Part shown: positions 25,756 through 35,927 of the stretch, in pieces
How the letters are laid out: each line of letters begins with the position of its first letter
Position numbering within the stretch: position 1 is the stretch's first letter
From: Cupriavidus oxalaticus
GTDB taxonomy: Bacteria; Pseudomonadota; Gammaproteobacteria; Burkholderiales; Burkholderiaceae
Direction: 5' to 3'
Assembly: GCF_004768545.1 (NCBI RefSeq)
Contig: NZ_CP038639.1
Span: 124,001 to 188,000 of the forward strand
Length of the DNA stretch: 64,000 bases
Translations under genes and position numbers: made by a program
The notes under the pieces: model-generated
Database searches by the model: none
What the model was told of the DNA's origin: nothing
What the model saw: the letters and a program-made list of their open reading frames with translations, nothing else

Positions 25756-26922
25756 CTATTTTCGCGAGTTATCCTTAACAAAATCAATAATCGCGTCGAC
25801 GCCTTGCTGAAGATCTTCGATCGCCGTGGCGAAGGATATTCGGATGCTACGCTCCGACGACGGGCCAAAGGTTGACCCGGGTGCTGCCGCCACGCCCTTC
25901 TCGGCAAGCAACCGCTCTACAAAAACATCTGACGTCATCTCCGTTGCTGAAATGTCCAGCATTGCGAACATGCCACCGGTAGGTGCCGCCAGCAAAATTC
26001 CGGCATCTTGCAACCGATCCTGCACCCTCATCATGCGGTCATGATAGATGCGGCGCATATCATCAACCGAGTCCTGTGGACCGTTCACAGCCTCCAGTGC
26101 GGCATACTGAGATGGCGAGGCTGCGCACGATGTGGTGGGCTCAACGAAGGCCGCGGCAGCATTGATAATTTCAGCGTCCGCAATCAGCCAGCCAATACGC
26201 CATCCCGTCATGGCGTAGCTCTTAGAGGTGCCAGACACAAGGAGCACACGATGAATGGGCGCGATCTCTAGCATGCTGACATGGCGTCCTTCGTACACCA
26301 TATCCTCGTACACCTCGTCAGAAAGGATGTACAGGCCGTGTCGTTCCGCAAATTCGGCCATGCTCGTCATCGTCTTCCTCGACCAGGAAACCCCAGTTGG
26401 GTTGCCCGGTGTGTTGACAAAGATCACACGAGTTCGCGGTGTCACAAGTCTCTCAAGCGCTTCAAAGTCGGGCTCGTACTTCTCGTGAGCGAGAAGCGGG
26501 TATCGGATCGACTTCCCTTCGGCCAGACTTACGCCGCTGTGATAATTGGGCCACGCAGGGTCAGGGACGAGAACCTCATCGCCAGACTCAAGGATCGATG
26601 ACAACGCCAGGTAAATCGCATTCACCGCCCCTGAGGTGATTAAGACTTCGTTCGACGATACTTTCCTCCCCGTTCTCGAACTTACACGCTCCGCTACCGC
26701 GACTCGCAATTCAGGAATGCCGGCGCAAGCCGTATAGCCGGTCTTGCCTTCCTTCACCGCCTTTGCTGCTGCATCTTGGATGTGGGCTGGCGTGGGGAAG
26801 TCAGGTTGGCCGACTTCGAGGTGGATTACCTTCTCGCCGCGCGCTTCCGCCGCCGCGGAAAGCTGCATTACGCGGCGAATCCCCGAGCGCGTAAGGGTTT
26901 CAATGCGACTCGCTGTCATCAC
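25756..26922 (-). CDS. Pyridoxal-phosphate aminotransferase, class I/II
   Basis: The 388-residue protein has the fold-type I aminotransferase pattern: VGQPDFPTPAHIQDAAAKAV, NTPGNPTGVSW, DEVYEDMVYEG (the Asp binding PLP), and SGTSKSYAMTGWRIGW with the Schiff-base Lys. The C-terminal Arg that binds the substrate carboxylate is in SIRISFA. It resembles aspartate/alanine-type enzymes. Its ATG overlaps the stop of the upstream gamma-synthase gene by four bases (ATGA), so the two are co-translated. The amino donor is unknown. Confidence 0.9.
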   Translation of the reverse strand: MMTASRIETLTRSGIRRVMQLSAAAEARGEKVIHLEVGQPDFPTPAHIQDAAAKAVKEGKTGYTACAGIPELRVAVAERVSSRTGRKVSSNEVLITSGAVNAIYLALSSILESGDEVLVPDPAWPNYHSGVSLAEGKSIRYPLLAHEKYEPDFEALERLVTPRTRVIFVNTPGNPTGVSWSRKTMTSMAEFAERHGLYILSDEVYEDMVYEGRHVSMLEIAPIHRVLLVSGTSKSYAMTGWRIGWLIADAEIINAAAAFVEPTTSCAASPSQYAALEAVNGPQDSVDDMRRIYHDRMMRVQDRLQDAGILLAAPTGGMFAMLDISATEMTSDVFVERLLAEKGVAAAPGSTFGPSSERSIRISFATAIEDLQQGVDAIIDFVKDNSRK

Positions 26923-28127
26923 GCGAACTCCAGTGCTTGACCGATGTCTTTCAGCAGGTCATCCGTATCTTCGATGCCAGCGGAGAAACGGATAAGACCG
27001 GGATCAACGCCCTGTTTTCCAACCAGATCCGGAGAAAGACGTCCGAGCCACAGCGCTGCCGGCTGAATCACAAGGGAGTCGATCCCACCCAGGCTCGCAG
27101 CGTAAAACGGAATCTTTAGGGCCTTGATGAACCGCTGTCCCGCTTCGAAGCCGCCTTTCAGATCAAACGTCAGAAGACCGCCATACCCATTCATCTGCTC
27201 ACGGGCCAGTGCGTGTTGCTCGTGCGATTCGAGCCCCGGATAATAAACACGGCTCACTTTCTCGTGTCCCTCAAGGAATTGTGCGATCGCAAGCCCGTTT
27301 TTGTTGCTCTGGTCGACGCGCATTTTCATCGTACGCAGTCCGCGTAGGACGAGCCATGCATTGAACGGGGTAATGACACCACCGAGGGTCATGCCCATGT
27401 CCCAAACACAGTCCATGTGCCTCTTCGAGCCGACTGCGACGCCACCGAGCAGGTCATGATGACCGCCCATGTACTTGGTGGCGCTATGTACAACAATGTC
27501 GACTCCGAAGTCGCCCGGGCGCTGATTGAACGGCGTAGCAAATGTGTTATCACAGACGGTCGTAATTCCATGCTTACGGGCAATGTCACTGACGCCACGA
27601 AGGTCCGTCACTTTCATGGTCGGATTGACCGGGGTTTCCAGCATGAAAACCTTGGTGCTCGGTTGTATCGCTCGTGCGAACGCCTCCGTGTCGTCCTGAT
27701 CAACTAGCGTTACATGGATACCATACCGCCCGAAGGTTTCGTTCATCAGGGTCGTAGTGCCGATGTAATGACTCTTCTGAGCCACGACGTGGTCACCCTT
27801 GCTCAGTAGTGAAAGCAACGTCGTGGTAATTGCGGCCATCCCCGAAGCGAACATAATACCTGCTTCCTTACCCTCCATGTCCGCAACAATGAGCGCGGCG
27901 CGGGATGCAGTTGGGTTGCCGTGGCGGGCATAGAAAAGATCGTTCAGAGGCTCGGTCGCCTTCACAGCAAAGTCGGCCCCATCTTCAGAAAAGTAAGTCA
28001 CCGACTGCATGATGGCTGGCGCGACGCCAGAGCCCGGTTCAAGTGCGCGATCAATGTGCAACGCCCGGGTCGCCGGAGCGAAGCCTTCGTAGGTGTGGTG
28101 GTTGCTATCTGTAAACTGTTTTGCCAT
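26919..28127 (-). CDS. Cys/Met metabolism PLP enzyme (cystathionine gamma-synthase/lyase family)
   Basis: A 402-residue protein starting at 28127 (MAKQFTDSNHH). All family motifs are present: YARHGNPTASRAA, FASGMAAITTTLLSLL, ETPVNPTMKV, CDNTFATPFNQRP and HSATKYMGGHHD with the catalytic Lys. Members perform gamma-replacement or elimination on homoserine/cysteine-type amino acids. Linked to an aminotransferase and a D-amino-acid dehydrogenase, a catabolic lyase role is more likely than methionine synthesis. A paralogue lacking the lysine occurs at 42539. Confidence 0.9.
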   Translation of the reverse strand: MAKQFTDSNHHTYEGFAPATRALHIDRALEPGSGVAPAIMQSVTYFSEDGADFAVKATEPLNDLFYARHGNPTASRAALIVADMEGKEAGIMFASGMAAITTTLLSLLSKGDHVVAQKSHYIGTTTLMNETFGRYGIHVTLVDQDDTEAFARAIQPSTKVFMLETPVNPTMKVTDLRGVSDIARKHGITTVCDNTFATPFNQRPGDFGVDIVVHSATKYMGGHHDLLGGVAVGSKRHMDCVWDMGMTLGGVITPFNAWLVLRGLRTMKMRVDQSNKNGLAIAQFLEGHEKVSRVYYPGLESHEQHALAREQMNGYGGLLTFDLKGGFEAGQRFIKALKIPFYAASLGGIDSLVIQPAALWLGRLSPDLVGKQGVDPGLIRFSAGIEDTDDLLKDIGQALEFA

Positions 28128-28442
28128 CTTGTTCTCCAAGCTGCCGGTAGCAGCACACTCGACGTAAAGCCACAAAAGGGGTGGGGATGTCGGCCGGGGT
28201 ATTAGGGACTGCAGGTAACGCTTCAACCCGATGGCTACGGATAGTCCCGGCAACATGAGTGGAGCGATAGTAAGCGCTGAAGCTGCACCCTATTGATAAA
28301 AACTTGCGCTTCTTTCCTGAGACGAATACGTGTGTGTCGATGGCCAACAGTACATTGTCAGGCTGATGCCGGCGGCCGCACGGGTCAGATTTGCTGCAAT
28401 CAAAACCAAGGGCGACTCGTGCCGAAGCAACTTGCTGCTTAG
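28128..28442. other. Upstream region of the gamma-synthase operon
   Basis: About 315 bp between the start of the PLP operon and the IS427-type element. No gene or riboswitch recognised; a promoter for the operon is expected here but no clear boxes were identified. Confidence 0.4.
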
Positions 28443-29342
28443 AGGGCCTAACAAAATGACTTCCTGAGATGACGCCAGCAGATGATGCAACAAGCGATTT
28501 TCAGGAAGGCTTCGTGGATGGTGGGGAGGCGCTCGAAGCGCACGCGCAATCTCTTGAAGTTGTGCAGCCAAGCAATTGTTCGTTCTACAACCCAACGGGT
28601 TTTGCCAAGACCACTGCCATGCGGTTCACCGCGACGGGCGATCTCAGTGGCGATGCCGGCGGCGTGAAGCGGCTTGCGATACTTGTCGTGGTCGTACCCG
28701 CGATCACCCTGGACGATGCAGGGCTTGGACAATGGACGGCCGCGTTTGCCGCGGATAGGCGGAATCGCCTCGACCAGCGGCAGCAGTTGGGTGACGTCGT
28801 TGCGATTGGCGCCGGTCAGTATCAGCGCCAGCGGTATGCCTTGGGCCTCCGTCAGGAGGTGATGCTTTGAACCGGGTCGCGCGCGATCGGTGGGGTTGGG
28901 TCCTGTTTTTGACCCGACCCCACAGCACGAATGGAAGAGGACTCGACGATGACACGTGACCAATCGATGCGGTCGGCCGCACGCAGCTTGGCCAGCAGCA
29001 CCTCGTGCAGGCGATCCCAAACAGCGGCCTTCTGCCAGGCGTGCAGTCGTCGCCAGCAACTCATCCCGGAGCCGCAGCCCATTTCCGTGGGCAGCATCTC
29101 CCAAGGAATGCCGGACTGCAGGACGAAAAGAATGCCGGTGAGCACGGCCCGATCGTCCAGCGGCTTGCGCCCGGGATAGCGGGGGCGCCGAGCTTTCGGT
29201 GGCGGCAGTAGTGGCTGGATGAGTGCCCACAGATCGTCGTCGAGTATTAGTTTGGCCATGTCCTTTGCGCTGACGAAACAACGCAAAGTTAACAAAGATC
29301 ACTTGAAGTTAACAGCCCTGTAGATTCATTTTGTTAGGGCTT
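28443..29342 (-). mobile_element. IS5-family element (IS427 group)
   Basis: Terminal repeats GGCCTAACAAAATGA (28446-28460) and, on the opposite strand ending at 29340, GCCCTAACAAAATGA bound a two-frame transposase gene. CTTAG occurs just outside both ends (28438-28442 and 29343-29347), a plausible target duplication. The element is complete and separates the amino-acid operon from an AraC regulator. Confidence 0.85.
28448..29259 (-). CDS. IS427-type transposase, orfA/orfB with -1 frameshift
   Basis: OrfA (28852-29259) begins MAKLILDDDLWALIQPLLPP and contains LHAWQKAAVWDRLHEVLLAK. OrfB follows in another frame with KHHLLTEAQGIPLALILTGA, the catalytic Asp in DRGYDHDKYRK and WVVERTIAWLHNFKRLRVRF bearing the Glu. 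The shift lies at GTCAAAAACAGG, typical for the programmed frameshift that makes the fused DDE transposase in this group. Nothing suggests inactivation. Confidence 0.85.
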
Positions 29343-29352
29343 CTTAGTGAGG

Positions 29353-30192
29353 TCACTGCCTAGCGACGCTAGGGGGAACACCGAAAAAGCGCGAGAACTC
29401 TCGGCTCAAGTGACCTTGGTCGTAATATCCCACTTCAACTGCGACTTGACGCAATGGCCGCCCTTTAAGCAGGAGATGCTTCGCGAGTTCGACACGGCGC
29501 TGCACCAGATAGGCATGAGGAGCGACTCCTACTGCCTTCCGGAATGCGCGGATCAGATGGAAGGGACTCATGCCAGCAACTCGAGCAATTGACTCAAGTG
29601 AGGGATTCTCGGTGACATAGGCATCGATGTACTCGCGCGCTCTCTTCACTGCTCCGGGAATAGGTATTAGACGCTCGATGGGTCGCAGGGACTGTCCGTG
29701 TCGGGAGGCCAACTGATAGACTGCCTGTGTAAGTCTCGAGGCTCTTTCAAGTTGCGACGTATCACGAGATTCGGAGCAGATATGAGCCTCGTAGATGAGT
29801 CGCATGGTGTCATCGTCGTTGATGACCGTTTGCGGAAAGTAAAGTTGCTTACCTTGCGGCCGCCACTCGGAATCGATCAAGACTGACGCCATACTGGCTG
29901 TTGGAATATAGACCATCCGATAATCCCATCCGGCCTCTGTTGCAGGGCCGCCTTCGTGAACCGCACCTGGGTTCACAACGCAGATTGTTCCTTGAGGCAT
30001 GATTAGTCGCTCCCCAGTTGCGTAGATGAACTCCTGCGCACCCTTCTCGATAAGACCAAAGGCGTATTCGTCATGAGCATGCGGTGGAAATTGATGCGTC
30101 CGGTACGCTGCACGCAGCATCTCCACGTTGGCAAATGAAGTCTCTCGCCATAACTTGGCCTGATTATTGCGTTGCCTTACAGATGATTTCAT
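29353..30192 (-). CDS. AraC family transcriptional regulator
   Basis: A 279-residue AraC protein with a cupin-like sensor (YRTHQFPPHAHDEYAFGLIE, MPQGTICVVNPGAVHEGGPA) and a C-terminal pair of HTH motifs (SLESIARVAGMSPFHLIRAF, RQVAVEVGYYDQGHLSREFS). It is a close paralogue of the regulator at 45137, sharing AKLWRE-S and GPATEAGWDYRM-Y. Such regulators often control amino-acid exporters or catabolic operons; the PLP/dadA operon or the FAH-fold gene are candidate targets. Confidence 0.9.
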   Translation of the reverse strand: MKSSVRQRNNQAKLWRETSFANVEMLRAAYRTHQFPPHAHDEYAFGLIEKGAQEFIYATGERLIMPQGTICVVNPGAVHEGGPATEAGWDYRMVYIPTASMASVLIDSEWRPQGKQLYFPQTVINDDDTMRLIYEAHICSESRDTSQLERASRLTQAVYQLASRHGQSLRPIERLIPIPGAVKRAREYIDAYVTENPSLESIARVAGMSPFHLIRAFRKAVGVAPHAYLVQRRVELAKHLLLKGRPLRQVAVEVGYYDQGHLSREFSRFFGVPPSVARQ

Positions 30193-30507
30193 TCGGAGGC
30201 TCCTTGGCTAAATCGAGACAGCTTCCGCGGAACACCGGAGTTTGTTCGAAAATGCTGGGAAGGGAGTGCTGGTGCATCTTCACGTCGATAAACAGCTGAC
30301 ATGGCGCCCTACGCCGCGCGTTAGAGAGGCACCGTACAGATGCGCGGACGTTGTCGTTTGGCAGACGGTTTTTATCAATGGAAACGCGGTTCGTAGTGCG
30401 CGTGAACTACCGAATCACCTGCGTCGGGCTGGTTCTTTCGACAGCACATCTGCAGTGCTAGTCAAAGCCAGGCGGCAGACTCCGCCTTCTGCACAGCTGC
30501 CACAGGT
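30193..30507. other. Intergenic, nothing supported
   Basis: Space between the AraC gene and the 3' end of the FAH-fold gene. A plus-strand frame of 89 codons has no recognisable features. Confidence 0.4.
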
Positions 30508-31377
30508 CTAGTTACTGGTCGCTACGGTGGCGCTCCATGCAACGCAGCGCTGACGCTGCGATCCTAGCCTATCGATTCCCAGAGAAATTTCGTCACCTGG
30601 GACCAGATAAATCGGATCGGGCTTAATTCCCATCCCCACGCCCGGCGGGGTGCCCGTAGTGATAACATCACCAGGATACAGTGTCATGAAGTTGCTCACG
30701 TAGCTGACAAGTTCAGCGACACCGAAGATCATCGTAGCAGTATTGCCAGTCTGGCGCCGAACTCCATTCACGTCGAGCCACAAGTCAAGATTCTGTACGT
30801 CATCGATCTCGTCCGGGGTGACAATCCAGGGTCCAATCGGACCAAATGTGTCGCAACTCTTCCCCTTATCCCATGTGCCGCCCCGCTCAATCTGATATTG
30901 CCGTTCTGACACGTCATTTACTACTACGTAGCCGGCTACCCGGGACAATGCCTCGTCCTTGGTTACGTAAGACGCACGTGACCCAATAACGATTCCTAGT
31001 TCGACCTCCCAGTCTGTCTTCATACTCCCTCGCGGAATAATGAGATCGTCGTTAGGACCGACAACACAGCTATTGGCCTTCATGAAGATTATCGGCTCTT
31101 TAGGAATTGGCATACCCGCTTCCTCGGCGTGATCCCGATAATTTAGTCCAACAGCGATAAACTTTCCTGTTACGCGAAGTGGTGAACCAAGCCGTGGGTT
31201 ACCTGATACACGAGGTAACGAGTTCGTACTAAGAGCGGAAATTTGACTAAGAACTTCAAGTTCTAGTGTTTCACTGCTAATGTCAGATACATAGCCACTC
31301 AAATCCCTAAGATCACCATTCACGTCAACAATTCCAGGGCGTTCGTGTCCAACATCTCCAAATCGGACCAGCTTCAT
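30508..31377 (-). CDS. Fumarylacetoacetate hydrolase (FAH) family protein
   Basis: The 289-residue product starts at 31377 (MKLVRFGDVGHERPGIVD). FAH-fold motifs are all present: GKFIAVGLNYRDHAEEAGMP, PIIFMKANSCVVGPND, DWEVELGIVIG with two metal-binding Glu, NDVSERQYQ, and ITTGTPPGVGMG. Members are hydrolases, decarboxylases or hydratases of 2-oxo/diketo acids (fumarylpyruvate, oxalocrotonate, 2-keto-3-deoxy acids). The specific substrate is unknown; aromatic or amino-acid breakdown is likely from the context. Confidence 0.9.
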   Translation of the reverse strand: MKLVRFGDVGHERPGIVDVNGDLRDLSGYVSDISSETLELEVLSQISALSTNSLPRVSGNPRLGSPLRVTGKFIAVGLNYRDHAEEAGMPIPKEPIIFMKANSCVVGPNDDLIIPRGSMKTDWEVELGIVIGSRASYVTKDEALSRVAGYVVVNDVSERQYQIERGGTWDKGKSCDTFGPIGPWIVTPDEIDDVQNLDLWLDVNGVRRQTGNTATMIFGVAELVSYVSNFMTLYPGDVITTGTPPGVGMGIKPDPIYLVPGDEISLGIDRLGSQRQRCVAWSATVATSN

Positions 31378-31989
31378 AGAGAAGATCTCCAAATCGTCGT
31401 TATAAATCGCCAACCGATTAATCATGGAAGGCAAGCAGTTCTTTCTATCCGAGAGAATTTGATGTTCGATCGCGGACTTGCGAAGGGCGCACTGAATCGT
31501 TGTCAGTGATCTTCGATGTGTAAGAAGCCCGCTAACGAGTTCCGGCAGGCGACGTGGATATTGCTCCTATGCGTCGTATCTTTTTGTATGAAATTGCGTA
31601 TTTTTTACGTTTGCGAGCGCCTCGGTAGCCGAACACGTCAATCAGAAAAGTGGCGAATGGAATACAAAGTGCGTGGTGGCTGGCGCACTGAGGTACGGCC
31701 TGATGCGGGATCGCGTTGGCGCCCAGCTATTGATCTTAATTTGATCGCGACGCAGCCGATTTTTCGACCAAGCCTGCGTGCGAGTACTGCACCCGAGCGG
31801 TGCGGAAGGTGACCGAGACAGGTCAATATCTGCTGTGAGCGCGCTGCTCTTTTGGCGGTGAGTGGTACGCTCGGCCTCCATTGGCGAAACGTGATCAGCG
31901 ACCATCAGTCATGTTGCACATTGGCAGTTTGCGAGGGAGATGCCAACCCGCCAGACGGCGATGAAACCTGCATTACGCTTGGCCGCAGA
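31378..31989. other. Long upstream region of the FAH gene, no gene supported
   Basis: About 610 bp. Short frames on both strands are not protein-like. The right end merges into a decayed glycine aptamer, so this may once have been a longer riboswitch-controlled leader. Confidence 0.45.
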
Positions 31990-32060
31990 GCCATCTTGCG
32001 TCTAAGAGTTCGCAGAACGGATCCTCCTCGGCGCTACTTGGCCTGGCAATCTCTCCCGAC
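31990..32060 (-). promoter_or_regulatory. Degenerate glycine riboswitch aptamer
   Basis: Minus-strand sequence from 32059 reads CGGGAGAGATTGCCAGGCC, then AGCGCCGAGGAGGATCC and GAACTCTTAGACGCAAG, aligning with aptamer I at 25601-25690 but with changes in conserved positions (AAGGAG to GAGGAG, CTCAGGC to CTTAGAC). The bases upstream (32060-32110) also resemble those upstream of the intact switch. No second aptamer was found. It appears to be a decayed duplicate. Confidence 0.7.
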
Positions 32061-32315
32061 GCCGCCTATTGGCCGCGTCGGTGCGAGCCTGCCAAGTAAT
32101 GCAACACCGCAGGCCGAACCGGTAGTGCCTATGTCGCATTTTTTACTCTCGTCAAAAATCTTGCCAGAAGTTCGCAATTTTATTCAAGGCGGTCTGAGGT
32201 GAAAGGCCCACGCTCTAGCAGGCTGCTGAAGTACTCCCTGCACAAGCGGTATGCTTTCCGCCTGCTGCAGGTTTTTTCGGCTCTTGGGCGCCTATTCCCG
32301 GCTTTCTTTGCCCGC

Positions 32316-32610
32316 TTATTGCAACTGCGGACGGATTTTCCCCAGGGAACGCATGCGTACGAGGTTGTAGGCTGCCATGCTCAGGACGAACATCTGGTCG
32401 ACTCGCTTCAGTCCACGCACCATCACCTGGCGCATGCGCCCGATCGTCTTGGCCCACCCAAAGCCTTGTTCGATCAGCTTGCGCTTTTGCTGCGAGATGG
32501 CATAGCCCTCGCTGCGGGCAATGGCATCAGGAACTGCCGAGCGTCGACCCGAAGTGTTTTGCGCCACATGCGGCGTCACCTTCATCTCCAGGCAGGCTTC
32601 AATAAACTCC
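32316..32610 (-). pseudogene. IS5-family transposase, C-terminal part
   Basis: Residues TEFIEACLEMKVTPHVAQNT, then QQKRKLIEQGFGWAKTIGRM with the catalytic Glu and RQVMVRGLKRVDQMFVLSMA form the end of the transposase whose start lies at 35035-35839. The split falls right after the Asp region (GADKGYDAQEF), inside which the IS66 inserted. Confidence 0.85.
32603..32610 (+). repeat. Target-site duplication TAAACTCC, left copy (pair at 35035-35042)
   Basis: TAAACTCC is repeated exactly at 32603-32610 and 35035-35042, immediately outside the IS66 terminal repeats. Confidence 0.93.
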
Positions 32611-32649
32611 GTAAGCGTGTAGCCAGCGCCGTGTTGACGTCGGCAGCAG

Positions 32650-34209
32650 TTATGCTGGCGTAGCCAGTTGCTCAGCGACGACCCATGGCGTGAGTTCGTC
32701 GACACGGTTGATCGCGTGATCCGCGATGCGTGCCAGCACGAAGCGTAGGTAAGCCTCTGGATCGACGCCGTTGAGTTTGGCCGTGCCGATCAGGCTGTAA
32801 ATTGCGGCGGCGCGTTCCCCACCCGAGTCCGCACCAGCGAACAGGTAATTTCGGCGGCCGATAGCCACCCCGCGCAATGCGCGCTCAACCGGCAGGTTGT
32901 CGATCTCCAGTCGTCCGTCGTCGCAATAGCGCGTGAGCGCCTCCCACCGGTTCAGGGCGTACAGGATCGCCCGACTCGTGTCAGATTTGCGCGAGAGCGT
33001 CTCCAAGGTGGCGCTCAGCCACGCGTGGAGTTGATCGAGTTGTGGACGCACTTGCGCCTGTCGATACGCGCGGCGTTCGTCGGGTGGTTTGCCCCGGATC
33101 TGCTCTTCGACCTTGTATAGTGCGCCGATGCGTTCCAGCGCCTCGGTGTTCAGGGCATTCGGGCGAGCCGCATGCAATTCGTAGAACTGCCGCCTGGCAT
33201 GGGCCCAGCACGCTGCCTCGGCAACGCGTCCCGTTTCGTAAATCGCCTGGTAGCCGCCATAGGCATCGGCCTGCAACGTCCCGGTGAACGATTCGAGATG
33301 CTGCTGCGGGTGGATGCCCTTGCGGTCCGGAGTATAGGCAAACCAGACGGCCGGCGGAGTTGTGTCGCCGGACGACCTGTCGTCACGTACATACACCCAC
33401 AGGCGTCCGGTTTTAGTCTTGCCGTTACCTGGTGCGAGCACCGGGACTGGCGTATCGTCGGCATGGAGCTTCGTCGCCGCCATGACGTGACGACGCAGTG
33501 CGTCGACGAGCGGTTGCAGCAGCGTTGCACTGTGACCAACCCACTTCGCTAGCAGCGAGCGCTCCAACTCGACACCTTCACGCGCATAGATCACAGACTG
33601 CCGGTAGAGCGGAAGGTGATCCGCGAACTTCGAGACCAGCACGTGAGCCAGCAGTCCCGGGCCAGCCATGCCTCGCTCAATGGGACGGCTCGGTGCAGCA
33701 GCTTGGGCAATGTGATCGCAGCACGAACATGCCAGCTTCGGTCGCACATGGCGGATGACCCGGAAGCTCGCCGGCACATATTCAAGCTGTTCGGAGACGT
33801 CCTCGCCAAGCTGCTTCATCGGCGCACCGCATGCCGTGCAGGTGTCACGTGATTCAGGCCAATGGGTCAGGATCTCGCGAGGCAGGTGTTCTGGCAACGG
33901 CTTACGTTGTACCTGTTCCGGTACCGTACGCGTCTCGATGGGTGCGGCACCTTCGTCGGCCTCGAGTTCTTCCAGGCGCAGTTCGAGCTGTTCGATCTGG
34001 CGGTCCAGCTTCTCCGAGCGACGACCGAACTGCATGCGGCGCAGCTTCGCAATCAGCAACTTGAGATGCTCGATCTCCGCCTTGTCCGTTGCCGTCGCTG
34101 CCTTCTGCGAATCGACCACGTCTTGCAGATGCCCGATGCGGGCATCGCGCTCCAGCAGCAGGGCCTTGAGCGCTTCGATGTCGTCCGGGTACGCGTTCGC
34201 CGTCGTCAT
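32650..34209 (-). CDS. tnpC: IS66 transposase TnpC
   Basis: A full 519-residue DDE transposase: an N-terminal coiled coil ([20 protein letters not shown]), [20 protein letters not shown], zinc-finger region with [15 protein letters not shown] and CSCCDH, catalytic Asp in [12 protein letters not shown] and in [11 protein letters not shown], and Glu in the [20 protein letters not shown] segment. The C-terminus ([20 protein letters not shown]) matches the short IS66 fragment at 58281. No defects. Confidence 0.93.
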   Translation of the reverse strand: MTTANAYPDDIEALKALLLERDARIGHLQDVVDSQKAATATDKAEIEHLKLLIAKLRRMQFGRRSEKLDRQIEQLELRLEELEADEGAAPIETRTVPEQVQRKPLPEHLPREILTHWPESRDTCTACGAPMKQLGEDVSEQLEYVPASFRVIRHVRPKLACSCCDHIAQAAAPSRPIERGMAGPGLLAHVLVSKFADHLPLYRQSVIYAREGVELERSLLAKWVGHSATLLQPLVDALRRHVMAATKLHADDTPVPVLAPGNGKTKTGRLWVYVRDDRSSGDTTPPAVWFAYTPDRKGIHPQQHLESFTGTLQADAYGGYQAIYETGRVAEAACWAHARRQFYELHAARPNALNTEALERIGALYKVEEQIRGKPPDERRAYRQAQVRPQLDQLHAWLSATLETLSRKSDTSRAILYALNRWEALTRYCDDGRLEIDNLPVERALRGVAIGRRNYLFAGADSGGERAAAIYSLIGTAKLNGVDPEAYLRFVLARIADHAINRVDELTPWVVAEQLATPA

Positions 34210-34238
34210 GCCAGCAGTCTACGCGCCGGCAGGCAGGT

Positions 34239-34589
34239 TTACAACGCCGAGATCGGCTCCGCCGTGCGCACCGGCTGTCGCCAGTCGATGCCTTCCAGCA
34301 GCATTGAGAGCTGCGCCTGGCTCAGGCTGACGACGCCCCCATCCGCACGCGGCCAGACGAAGCGTCCGCGTTCAAGCCGTTTCATCAACAGACACATGCC
34401 ATCACCGCTCCACCAAAGCACCTTGACAAGGTCACCTCGTCGGCCACGGAACACAAACACGTGGCCGCTGAACGGGTCCCGCTCTAGCACAGTCTGCACC
34501 TTCGCGGCCAGGCTGTTGAAGCCAGAGCGCATATCGGTCACGCCGGCAGCCAACCACACCCGCGTTCCAGCGGGAAGGCCCGGCATCAT
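34239..34589 (-). CDS. tnpB: IS66 accessory protein TnpB
   Basis: The 116-residue protein has the Orf2 pattern: [54 protein letters not shown]. The start overlaps the tnpA stop by four bases, implying translational coupling. It is intact. Confidence 0.92.
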   Translation of the reverse strand: MMPGLPAGTRVWLAAGVTDMRSGFNSLAAKVQTVLERDPFSGHVFVFRGRRGDLVKVLWWSGDGMCLLMKRLERGRFVWPRADGGVVSLSQAQLSMLLEGIDWRQPVRTAEPISAL

Positions 34590-34948
34590 GAACTCACTCC
34601 CAGCAAGCTCGCCAGCACGAGCTGCAAGACATCAGGCTCGGGCTTGCCGTCGAGACACACGCGCACGCCACGACATTCGATGACAAGCCCGGACGATCCA
34701 ATCGGCTCCGGCATCGGCGGCGATGCCATCTCTATGGGCAGGAATAGTTCGGCCGGCTCGGATGCGGACGCCGCCGCCCGCTCCTGATCCCGCCGCCACT
34801 TCGACACGAGATTCGCGTTAAGGCCATGCGCTCGTGCAACTTCTGACAGTGAGCGTGCCGGGTCCAAGGTTTCCGCCACGACCTGCATGCGGAATTCCTT
34901 CGCGTAATTCTTGGAGCCTCGCCGGCGACCCCGCGCCTTGATTTCCAT
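34586..34948 (-). CDS. tnpA: IS66 accessory protein TnpA
   Basis: The 120-residue protein has the HTH region [20 protein letters not shown] and [20 protein letters not shown] followed by a variable tail. It is the first gene of the IS66 operon, with its leader between 34949 and the end of the element. Confidence 0.92.
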   Translation of the reverse strand: MEIKARGRRRGSKNYAKEFRMQVVAETLDPARSLSEVARAHGLNANLVSKWRRDQERAAASASEPAELFLPIEMASPPMPEPIGSSGLVIECRGVRVCLDGKPEPDVLQLVLASLLGVSS

Positions 34949-35034
34949 TTCTTCTGGTTCCCACCAAATTCTGGTGGGAACCAGATTGCCGCCTACGGCT
35001 CGTCATGAACAGACGGTGCTGTGGCCACGCTTAC

Positions 35035-35839
35035 TAAACTCCTGCGCGTCGTAGCCCTTGTCTGCACCCACTGTGATTTCGGTGTCCGGGTCGTCCGCCA
35101 CCTGCCGGGCATCGTTGAGCATGACCTTGGCAGCCTCGCGCTCGGCGTGTCCATCAGCGGTGCTTACCAGGGCGCTGACCACCAGGCCGTGGCGGTTGTC
35201 ACTCAACGTATGTCCCATGTAGCGCAGCTCACTGCCAGTCTTGCCTTTGCGATAGAGCTTCGCATCGGGATCGGTTCTGGAGAGATGGGTGTCGTTGCTG
35301 CGCTTGCTACCCCTGAAGTCGCCGCTATCGTCATCGCTGCCATCCTTGCGCACGAAGCTCTTGTGGCCCGCCCACGCCTGAATCAGCGTGCCGTCCACGC
35401 TGAAGTGCTCGCCCGACAGCCAGTTCTTCTTCTGCGCGATGGCCAGCACCTCGTTGAAGAACTCGATCACTGCATCATGCTTGATCAGCCGTTCGCGGTT
35501 CTTGGTGAAGACCGTGGGCACCCAAACTGGGTCGTCCATTGACAGCCCGATGAACCAGCGAAATAGCAGGTTGTATTGCGTCTGCTCCATGAGCTGGCGC
35601 TCGGAGAGAATGCTGTAGAGCACCTGCAGCAGCATGGCCCGCAGCAACTTCTCCGGCGCGATGCTGGGCCGACCACCTTTGATATCGGCCTCGTACATCT
35701 CCGCGAACAACCGGTCCATCTTTACCAGCGCCTGGTTGGCCATGGTGCGGATCGAGCGCAACGGGTGGGACTTTGGCACGAAATCGTCCAGCCTCCGCAT
35801 CGTGAACAAGCTTTCCGTGAAGGTGTCTGCGCCGCGCAT
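35035..35839 (-). pseudogene. IS5-family transposase, N-terminal part
   Basis: The start at 35839 (MRGADTFTESLFTMRRLDDF) is preferred to an upstream ATG at 35866. The N-terminal domain (RPSIAPEKLLRAMLLQVLYS) and first catalytic Asp (HFSVDGTLIQAWAG) are intact; the frame reaches GADKGYDAQEFSK with the second Asp and then enters the IS66 repeat. The remainder is at 32316-32610. Confidence 0.87.
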
Positions 35840-35927
35840 GATTGTGGGGTTGGATGGTGTCCTCAAATCAACGCTTCAGCCAGTTGTCGCGCTGACGTCT
35901 GCTGGAGGTATTTCAGCGACCTGTTAG

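Larger units (their letters stand above)
32611..35034 (-). mobile_element. IS66 family element, complete
   Basis: Terminal repeats GTAAGCGTGTAGCCAGC (32611) and GTAAGCGTGGCCACAGC (from 35034 on the minus strand) with perfect 8-bp duplications. It contains intact tnpA, tnpB and tnpC and is 2424 bp long, a normal IS66 size. Because everything is intact it is probably a recent insertion and possibly active. Confidence 0.93.
32215..35927 (-). mobile_element. IS5-family element split by an IS66 insertion
   Basis: Imperfect inverted repeats mark the ends: CTAGCAGGCTGCTGAAGTAC from 32215 and, from 35927 on the other strand, CTAACAGGTCGCTGAAATAC. The transposase gene is cut into an N-terminal part (35035-35839) and a C-terminal part (32316-32610) by the IS66 element at 32611-35034. 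Confidence 0.8.

Noticed and set aside
28852-29295. IS427-type orfA as an independent gene broken by mutation
   Set aside because: The orfA/orfB split with an A-rich slippery site is normal for this IS group and is a programmed frameshift rather than decay.
34949-35034. Separate transposon end beyond tnpA
   Set aside because: This is simply the leader and terminal repeat of the IS66 element, confirmed by the 8-bp duplication.
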